Shown one piece after another: positions 58,099 to 64,000 of a stretch of 64,000 nt of DNA. Made by a program: the position numbers and the translations under genes. The notes beneath the pieces were generated by a model that made no database searches, was not told the DNA's origin, and worked only from the letters and a program-made list of their open reading frames with translations. The DNA is taken from positions 19,024 to 83,023 of the forward strand of contig MCFE01000389.1 in assembly GCA_002104905.1 (NCBI GenBank). Direction: 5' to 3'. The stretch's first letter is position 1; each line of letters begins with the position of its first letter. The stretch comes from Basidiobolus meristosporus CBS 931.73. Taxonomy: Eukaryota; Basidiobolomycota; Basidiobolomycetes; Basidiobolales; Basidiobolaceae.

Positions 58099-59098
58099 GG
58101 AGTATAGGCACATACCGGCCATTTGTGAACTTCATACCTTGCACTTTGCACTCATCCCTGTACAGTTTTTATACATGTTCTGTAGATTCGACTATTAATA
58201 AAATCGAAGCCTGATATTTTTCTATTGCAGCATCGAATGTATAAGCCAGCCCGCAAAATATCATATTGCGCCACGTTGTCTCTATACAATGAGAACAAAT
58301 ATAGATAAAAGATATCATGATTATGTATTTATGTATATATACCTATATTATTGATCTCTCTCTATAGCTAGCAAAGCAGTTTCAAGTACTGCTTGCAGCA
58401 GCTTCAGGCAATAAAAGGTTACAACATGTTGGGAAATCTTTATTTCTGAACACTAGTCTATTATGCTGCAAGATAAAGAGGCCAAATCAATGCCTGTATT
58501 TCTCTCAAGAAGATAATCAAGCTGATGTTTAGTTTGTATCTTCTTTACAGGAGTGGAGCTGATCAAAGTTAATATTTAGCTTTGAAGCAAGAATGATATC
58601 CCATTGATACCCTATAAAATATATTTTGGTCCTGCAGGTGGATCTAATCCAGTTCAGCTGCCAGGAGCCTACAAAGAGACTGTTATAATATCAGCAGCTT
58701 GGAATTCTTGACCCTCCAAACAAGGTTATGATGAGATCTTGACAGTGCTCTACTGCCTAGACTTCCTATTATTGTAAAAGCATGAAAGTGTCTTGGCAGC
58801 CTTAATGCCACTTTCCAATGTAACAGTCCTATTGGGCCTGCATTATTCTGACTTGGCCTAACTGATTGAAATGTCTATTGCCTTATATGGTAATAGACAT
58901 GTCTGTGCTTTAGCAGCCATATGAAAGACTCCAGATGGCATTATGATGGCAATATAGTGGCCTACTGCTGCTGCTGTATCATACTACTCTGCCAATTAAT
59001 AACTGATATTTCATTTTTGCACCTCCCTTTGTGCCATTAATATATTGTACTGTAGAATTGCACCACATTGTTGCTATTGTTGTAAGCAACATAGCAAT
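58099..59098. repeat. Gene-island edge and repeat Z, copy 2
   Basis: After the aquaporin 3' end (AATAAAAT at about 58,197) the sequence turns AT-rich and CpG-poor. 58,560-58,760 matches 24,780-24,920 in reverse complement. No coding frame is supported. Confidence 0.45.
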
Positions 59099-59211
59099 AT
59101 TGGAAGTGATTGGGAGCACAAGTTGATTTTGTGGGTGTCACTCCATAACTCATTGAATGTAAGAGTAGTCTAAGTACCTTAGTATGGTCTTGGCAAAGCA
59201 GACACATAAAA
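59099..59211 (-). repeat. Copia LTR fragment
   Basis: TATTGGAAGTGATTGGGAGC ... ATGGTCTTGGCAAAGCAGACACATAAAA is the first part of the copia LTR. The next element's LTR begins right after it, as if one copia had inserted into another's LTR. Confidence 0.6.
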
Positions 59212-59872
59212 TGTTGTAACAGTCTTGGAGATATTGGAAGTGATTGGGGGGGGGACAAGTAGATATGTGGTTTTCATTCAATGATTTATTAAATGTAAAA
59301 GTAGTGTTTATACTCTTACATGCTCTTGGGATAACAAGCACATGAAATAGATTCACAAAGGTCCCAAGAACATGTGTGCAAAGTTTGACACTGCTTGGAC
59401 TACTTATCTAATTTTTTGCTCTGGGTACCTGAAATTGTGATGAAAATATTTTAAGTAAATCCAAACGAGGAATGTGGTGACTATTTTCTTGGATTTGAAA
59501 GTAATTATCTAAGTGGCTAAGTTGGGTAAAAATTTAGGTGGAATTACAAACTTTTACAACACTCCCACTCAACTAAATGTTCATACTTACTAGTCCTAAT
59601 TTTGACCTAAGATATTCAAACTTGTCTTCAACTGATGGATTGAAGAATATGTCTGCAATCATTTCATCTGTAGAATAGTCAGCTACATTAGCCAAGCTAT
59701 TCTCTATAAATTCATATATGAAATGATGTTTAATTTCTATGTGCTTAGTTTTTGCATGAAAAGTTGGATTTCCACCCAGCTGTATATATCCTTGGTTATC
59801 TTGAAATAAAGTAATAGGCATCTTTTGACATAAGCCTAAGGCTTTAAAAAGCTTCCTTACCCACATTGCTGC
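59212..59872 (-). mobile_element. Copia element truncated in RNase H (LTR plus 3' end)
   Basis: A full LTR at 59,212-59,561 (TGTTGTAACAGTCTTGG ... TTTTACAACA) is followed by 3' internal sequence; the minus frame 59,573-59,866 reads LFKALGLCQKMPI, KTKHIEIKHHFIYEF and EDKFEYLRSKLGL, the usual end of a copia polyprotein. Homology with copia 1 and 2 stops at CCACATTGCTGCTT (59,872), where a telomere-like TTAGGG begins. Everything 5' of RNase H is missing. Confidence 0.85.
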
Positions 59873-59882
59873 TTAGGGGGGG
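59873..59882 (+). repeat. Telomere-like scar (TTA plus seven G) at the copia/LINE junction
   Basis: TTAGGGGGGG sits exactly between the broken copia and the 3' end of the non-LTR element, in the same orientation as the chromosome-end repeats. Confidence 0.6.
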
Positions 59883-59936
59883 AGACAGTCACCAACAGGT
59901 GAAATCTTTATTTCAGTTGAAACAAAGAAGCCAGCG

Positions 59937-62042
59937 CTACTGTTGTAGCTTTGATACAAGAGTGTGTAGCTGAGGGGAATTAGTAGGTAAGTTAATAAGA
60001 AGTGATGATAGTTCTTCAGTGCTCAAGACACTGTTCAGTGGGAAGGGGGGTAGCAAGAGAGGTAAGAATGACTTGTGAACAACATTAATGAGGGGAATGT
60101 GATAAGGATTGATATTCATCATAAAGGGAGTGTGCTGCTGCAGATATTGCTGCCAAAGGTCTGTCAAGTACTTCAGGTAGGCCAGCTTGGGTTTTTCTGA
60201 CTGCAGAATATAGTGAGCAAACTTCTTGACTTCAGGATCTCCAAGTATAGTTCTCCAGCAGGAGCCAGGTGTAGTGTGGTGTGTTCTCTTCCAGGCCTTA
60301 ATCAGTGGGTTGTTGCAGTTGTGAAGTCTGAGGTATAATCTGGTTCTAAGGTAGAGAAGTCTGATCTTATAGGGCATAAACCCAAAAGCACCAAGAATAG
60401 CATGTCTGTAGGGGCATTCAGGCAAATGAGGCACCAAGGAGGTTATGCACCATACTGCAAACTTGTCAAGCTTAGTGCAGTCTCTAGAAGTAAGAGAGAG
60501 AAGTGGTAAGCCAAATTCCAGGACAGGGAAGACAAACTGCTTGAGTAGAAGGAGGCAGCTGGGAGCTGAAGTTGTAGGAGGAGTAACAGCCAGTAGCTTG
60601 TGGAGTGCCTGTCTTGCCAGGATAATTCTCTTCTTCAGGTGTGCTCCAGAGTCTAGTCCAGTAGGAAGGAAAGGAAAGCCAAGATATGTAGCAGAAACCT
60701 GAGCAGGTAGAGTGGAGTTCTCCAAGTTGAAGGGAGAGCCCAAAGGTACTGTCTTTGCAATGGAAAGCTGGAGATTATTCTTCTGCAGATACTGGTGGAT
60801 GGTCTGGGAGTCTTGTTGCACATTGGAGGAGGATATTCTGATGTCATCAGCAAAGAGAGTAACCAGGCAGTCAGCTGAGAGTCTTGGGAAATCATTCAGG
60901 AAGATGGCAAACAGTATAGGACCAAGCACAGAGCCTTGAACCACTCCATTAGGAACTGAGAACACAGCTGATTGCTCACTTGGGTGCAGAATTCTTGCTT
61001 GTGGATCCAGAAACAGAGACCTGACAAGGAGGGTGAGAGAGGTACTGGAGAAGCATTGCAACTTGGACCAAAGCAGATTTCTGTCAACTGAATCAAAGGC
61101 CTTAGTAATATCAAACAGAACAGAGGGATACTTGCACTGGAGAGAGTGATCTTGGCTAAGTATGACTGCATATTCCAAGGAGAGGCCAGGAACAAAGCCA
61201 AACTGTGCAGGATGAAACTTGAGGGAGTCAGAGTAGAGCTCCTGAGCAAGCAGAAGCTCAAACACCTTTCTGCAGGTGGGCAGCAGAGATATTGGCCTGT
61301 AGGAGCTAGGATCCAGGTGCTTTCCTTGACCCTTGTACAGTGGCAGAACATTTGCAAAGGACCATTCCTCAGGAGTAGAAAGCTGGGCTGAGCATTGCTG
61401 AAACAGTGGAAGCAGAAGTGCAGACATGGCCTTGGTACTAGTCTTCAGAAGCTCATAGGAGATTGTGTCCACACCTGGAGCAGTAGAGTTGGGAAGCCTC
61501 TTGAGCACATTATGGATTCTCCTTTGATCAAGTGCAAGTGGGATGGGCAGAGTCTTGAAGTCAGGATGAAAGCCAGGAGTTGAGTACTGCTTTGTAGAGA
61601 AGAAGATGTTAGCCAGCTGTTCTGTTGAAGGTAACTTCCTGGAAGAGGGCCTCATTGCCCTGTAGAGTCTTGATACTGTTCTTGTTATAGAGTTGGAAGA
61701 TTGCAGAGGCAAAGAACTCATAATATGATCCCAGAGCTGAGTATGCAGAGTGTGGTGAATTGCCTTGGAGTGGTGTATTGCTGTCAGGAGGAGTTTCTCT
61801 GTTTTTGGGTTAGGGAAACTCAGGTAGCTTTGTTGCAGGGCTGAAACAATGGATTCCCATTTTCTTGAGGTAACAGCAGTAGTCTTGCATGGCAGTGAGA
61901 GGGAGGCAGACACCAGAATCAGATGCTTCACAAAGAGCCAGGCAAAGTTGAGATCATCAGGCAGAGAAAGTAGCAAACTGGCAAGCTTCAAGTAGTTCCC
62001 AAAGTCTTTCTTCTGATTCTTGGTAGCTTTGTGGGTGAGCAC
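59937..62042 (-). CDS. LINE ORF2, reverse transcriptase part
   Basis: An unbroken frame of about 700 codons. RT blocks in order: RRIHNVLKRLPNSTAPGVD, NVLPLYKGQGKHLDPSSYRP, ISLLPTCRKVFELLL, FGFVPGLSLEYAV, LFDITKAFDSVDRNLLW, NGVVQGSVLGPILFAIFLND, and the catalytic box FADDIRIS. The palm and thumb are followed by a C-terminal region with CWRTILGD. No RNase H is apparent. The frame differs from that of the endonuclease upstream; the shift lies between the endonuclease SDH motif (about 62,110) and 62,045, where the RT frame reads EEEAAKLTVLTHKATKNQ. It has no ATG of its own at the start, so it was made as part of a longer ORF2. One frameshift thus separates it from an intact polyprotein. Confidence 0.88.
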   Translation of the reverse strand: MLTHKATKNQKKDFGNYLKLASLLLSLPDDLNFAWLFVKHLILVSASLSLPCKTTAVTSRKWESIVSALQQSYLSFPNPKTEKLLLTAIHHSKAIHHTLHTQLWDHIMSSLPLQSSNSITRTVSRLYRAMRPSSRKLPSTEQLANIFFSTKQYSTPGFHPDFKTLPIPLALDQRRIHNVLKRLPNSTAPGVDTISYELLKTSTKAMSALLLPLFQQCSAQLSTPEEWSFANVLPLYKGQGKHLDPSSYRPISLLPTCRKVFELLLAQELYSDSLKFHPAQFGFVPGLSLEYAVILSQDHSLQCKYPSVLFDITKAFDSVDRNLLWSKLQCFSSTSLTLLVRSLFLDPQARILHPSEQSAVFSVPNGVVQGSVLGPILFAIFLNDFPRLSADCLVTLFADDIRISSSNVQQDSQTIHQYLQKNNLQLSIAKTVPLGSPFNLENSTLPAQVSATYLGFPFLPTGLDSGAHLKKRIILARQALHKLLAVTPPTTSAPSCLLLLKQFVFPVLEFGLPLLSLTSRDCTKLDKFAVWCITSLVPHLPECPYRHAILGAFGFMPYKIRLLYLRTRLYLRLHNCNNPLIKAWKRTHHTTPGSCWRTILGDPEVKKFAHYILQSEKPKLAYLKYLTDLWQQYLQQHTPFMMNINPYHIPLINVVHKSFLPLLLPPFPLNSVLSTEELSSLLINLPTNSPQLHTLVSKLQQ

Positions 62043-62689
62043 AGTAAGTTTTGCAGCTTCTTCTTCACAACTGGTTGCATAGAAAGGGACCAGGCTGGAT
62101 GGTCAGAGGCTCTCAAGGATCCTAGCTCAGCTCCAGAGAATTGCTTAACTTCATTCACAAAGTAGAGGGCAGCAGCAGAAGGGCAGATCCAGTCAACACA
62201 TCTTTTCTCAGATTGAGCACCTAGTGCTAGCAGGTGGCTTTCTCTCAGGAAGTTCAGTAGGAATGTAGACCTTGGCTTCATTCTTGCAGCCGGAGTAGTC
62301 TTGTTCTCAGGATGGGGAATGTTGAGATCTCCAAGCAAGATAACAGGTGTTGATATAGATTGTTGGTATTGCCGAACCTTCTGGCATATAACTTGCACTT
62401 CCTGAAGGGCTAGACTTGGAGGCAGATAGCAGAGCACCAGACTGATAGTTGGCAACTGGAGAGCAGCACAGTAAGGGGAGTAAAGAGGAACACAGAGCTG
62501 AGGAGTATTGATGGTAGAAGAGATGAAGCAGATAGAGGAGGTATTCTTTGTTCTAGGAGTAGAAAAGCAATATAGATTAGTCAAAAGTATAGAGGGTAGC
62601 TGGACATCAATCAAACACAGGAGGGAAAATCTTGAAAGAAGTCTCTCTAGAGTTGGTCTTGATGGCTGTATGCTGTTGCAGTTAAGCAA
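61988..62689 (-). CDS. LINE ORF2, endonuclease part (frameshifted from RT)
   Basis: An APE-type endonuclease nicks target DNA to prime reverse transcription. Recognisable elements: LLLNCNSIQPSRPTLERLL at the start (first metal-site Asn), VILLGDLNIPHPE (GDxN), and RASDHPAW (SDH catalytic pair). At roughly 200 residues before the SDH it is on the short side. The frame begins just after the ORF1 stop, in the same phase, with no ATG before LLNCNS, so translation must come from ORF1 or by another route. After SDHPAW it runs out of phase with RT and ends in TGA at 61,988. Confidence 0.75.
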   Translation of the reverse strand: MLNCNSIQPSRPTLERLLSRFSLLCLIDVQLPSILLTNLYCFSTPRTKNTSSICFISSTINTPQLCVPLYSPYCAALQLPTISLVLCYLPPSLALQEVQVICQKVRQYQQSISTPVILLGDLNIPHPENKTTPAARMKPRSTFLLNFLRESHLLALGAQSEKRCVDWICPSAAALYFVNEVKQFSGAELGSLRASDHPAWSLSMQPVVKKKLQNLLCSPTKLPRIRRKTLGTT

Positions 62690-62701
62690 CAGAACTTCAG
62701 G

Positions 62702-62707
62702 TAGTCA
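62702..62707 (-). promoter_or_regulatory. UGA-CUA stop context between LINE ORF1 and ORF2
   Basis: The minus strand reads GCC TGA CTA CCT GAA, with the endonuclease frame continuing in the same phase. UGA CUA is the best-known leaky stop context in eukaryotes. Confidence 0.5.
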
Positions 62708-63244
62708 GGCAGAGGTTGTAGCTTCTTCAGAGGCAGCATTAACAATGTGACCTGCAGAGTCCCAGAGCTCTTCAAATGGTGCATCACTTAAGTCAGCAAG
62801 GAGGGAAATGGCATGGTTCTTGAGGAAGTATGCCACATCATAGGAGGGGGCTTGTCTCTTGATGGCAGCAAAGAAAGACAGAATGGCAACATGAGCTGGA
62901 GGCTTGTTGAACAGTAGAGAGTCAGAGGATTCAGATTCTTCAGGCACTATCTTGAAGTCAGTTTTCAGCCAGTTAAGGTTCTTCTCCACAAAGGCAACAA
63001 ATGGGTCAGCAATGTTTTGGTCTAGAATAACCTCCAGAATCTTCCCTTTTCTCCAGGCCAGGTTGACAATTCTTGAGAGCTGAATATTGCATGCCTTGAG
63101 TGCTTTCCTGATGTTGGAAATGGGGGTCCAGGGAACTTGCTTCAAGTACACCACAGTCCAGGTAGAAGCTGGTGGTAGGTTTGCTGGGGGCTTGTAAGTC
63201 CTTCTGTGTTGCAATGGAGCTGCAGTAGTCAGATTGGAGTCCAC
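62705..63244 (-). CDS. LINE ORF1-like protein (5' end unresolved)
   Basis: This 179-codon frame is preceded by about 35 more open codons without any ATG. Sequence features: RRTYKPPANLPPASTWTVV, VPWTPISNIRKALKACNI, LSRIVNLAWRKGKILEVIL, and an acidic EESESSD stretch. I see no zinc knuckle. N-terminal modules of this kind (short hydrophobic strands around a LSRIVN helix) occur before the endonuclease in other fungal LINEs, probably for RNA binding, which is inference. The frame contains no methionine at all, so either the true start was lost by 5' truncation or initiation is non-AUG. It ends in TGA followed by CTA, in phase with ORF2. Confidence 0.6.
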   Translation of the reverse strand: MDSNLTTAAPLQHRRTYKPPANLPPASTWTVVYLKQVPWTPISNIRKALKACNIQLSRIVNLAWRKGKILEVILDQNIADPFVAFVEKNLNWLKTDFKIVPEESESSDSLLFNKPPAHVAILSFFAAIKRQAPSYDVAYFLKNHAISLLADLSDAPFEELWDSAGHIVNAASEEATTSA

Positions 63245-63350
63245 ATTCTCAGTAGAAGGTTTTCTTGATGTGTCTTGCTGAATAGTACTGGAGCTGGATG
63301 TGCTGATAATTCTTAGGGTGTAGGTGTTATAGTAAGGGCTAGGAAAAGGT

Positions 63351-63755
63351 TAGAAGAACAGGGGGTCTGGGGGACGCAGTCCCCTAGAGAATAAAAAAGC
63401 AGGGGGTTTGGGGGATGCAATCCCCCATACTGCTCTTATACTCTTTAAATTCCCGTTGGATTACTTTTCTCTCATTCTTGGTTCTGGTCCCTTAGGGTTA
63501 GAATTCCTCCTCCTAACCCTTATCACCCTAACCATAAATATTTTTACCCTACAATTGGCACATTGTCTGCTCATATGGTGGGCATGTCTGGGCCAATATT
63601 TGTCTCCCTATACTGTCCATATGCTCTGTATAAGTCTTGATGACTATTTAATTAATAAATTGTTATTTTTAATATATATCTAATAATTAATGGGATTCAT
63701 CCCAATCTGACCACAATCCCATATTTTGATAAGCTTTGGGCACCATAAATTGCGC
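63351..63755. repeat. Subtelomeric spacer with G-rich hairpin repeats and telomere-like words
   Basis: A 28-bp unit occurs twice, 63,359-63,386 and 63,400-63,427 (CAGGGGGTYTGGGGGAYGCA followed by RTCCCC); each can form a GGGGA/TCCCC stem. TTAGGGTTAG at 63,492-63,501 and, on the other strand, CTAACCCTTA at 63,513-63,522 and CCCTAACC at 63,526-63,533 are telomere-like. 63,540-63,755 is AT-rich with nothing recognised. Confidence 0.6.
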
Positions 63756-64000
63756 TTAGGGTTAGGGTTAGGGTTAGGGTTAGGGTTAGGGTTAGGGTTA
63801 GGGTTAGGGTTAGGGTTAGGGTTAGGGTTAGGGTTAGGGTTAGGGTTAGGGTTAGGGTTAGGGTTAGGGTTAGGGTTAGGGTTAGGGTTAGGGTTAGGGT
63901 TAGGGTTAGGGTTAGGGTTAGGGTTAGGGTTAGGGTTAGGGTTAGGGTTAGGGTTAGGGTTAGGGTTAGGGTTAGGGTTAGGGTTAGGGTTAGGGTTAGG
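63756..64000 (+). repeat. Telomere, (TTAGGG)n
   Basis: About 41 uninterrupted TTAGGG units on the G-rich strand run to the last base, with no variant repeat seen. This places the chromosome end at the right of the window. Confidence 0.99.

Larger units (their letters stand above)
59883..63350 (-). mobile_element. Subtelomeric non-LTR (LINE) retrotransposon
   Basis: It is transcribed on the minus strand, away from the telomere: ORF1 (62,705-63,244), endonuclease (61,988-62,689) and reverse transcriptase (59,937-62,042). The 3' UTR is only about 55 bp, with AATAAAG at 59,906-59,912, and ends in a C-run rather than poly(A). The 5' limit is uncertain: the ORF1 frame opens after a TAA near 63,353 without an ATG, so the element is probably 5'-truncated. 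CpG is scarce although the frames are largely open, suggesting a lineage kept functional until recently. Confidence 0.85.

Noticed and set aside
59937-63244. Penelope-like or LTR origin for the subtelomeric element
   Set aside because: An APE-type endonuclease precedes RT, the RT has the FADD box and LINE-type block order, and no LTRs flank it.

Overview
The window is the right-hand end of a fungal chromosome. It finishes in about 41 perfect TTAGGG repeats (63,756-64,000). Short GT-AG introns (56-82 nt), a CRY-DASH photolyase, a Fet4-type iron permease, an RGS protein with membrane segments, a spliceosomal WBP4-like protein and a decapping subunit point to a fungus. Type III glutamine synthetase, copia elements and Tnp2 (Plavaka-like) transposons make an early-diverging, non-Dikarya lineage the likeliest source. 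That placement is an inference.

The layout has three zones. (1) 1 to about 30,060 is a graveyard of mobile DNA with almost no CpG. It holds decayed Tnp2 transposons, two copia elements (9,254-13,800 and 19,251-24,688), a solo LTR with a 5-bp target duplication, a young LTR element with no coding capacity (2,989-6,289), a 736-bp fold-back element inside a copia, and several unclassified dispersed repeats. Many are nested, so an insertion order can be read. (2) About 30,060-58,200 is a CpG-rich gene island: CRY-DASH, two divergent type III glutamine synthetases sharing a nearly identical 1.46-kb inverted core, a WBP4-like splicing factor, RPL13, RPL32, DCP1, a Fet4-like permease, an RGS-transmembrane protein, a broken glycine-rich gene, tRNA-Thr(CGU), a secreted GH20 hexosaminidase, a decayed class 3 lipase and an aquaporin. 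(3) 58,200-64,000 is the subtelomere: a copia cut off in RNase H, a telomere-like scar, a non-LTR retrotransposon on the minus strand, short G-rich hairpin repeats, then the telomere.

The gene island mixes nitrogen assimilation (the glutamine synthetase pair, with GATA sites in the shared promoter), iron uptake (the Fet4-like gene, with four exact ATCWGATAA sites upstream), chitin or glycan breakdown (GH20), and core RNA and ribosome functions. The most unusual signals are the near-identical core of the synthetase palindrome, the UGA-CUA junction between the two reading frames of the subtelomeric retrotransposon, and the copia-telomere-retrotransposon junction that suggests an old chromosome break healed by a new telomere.
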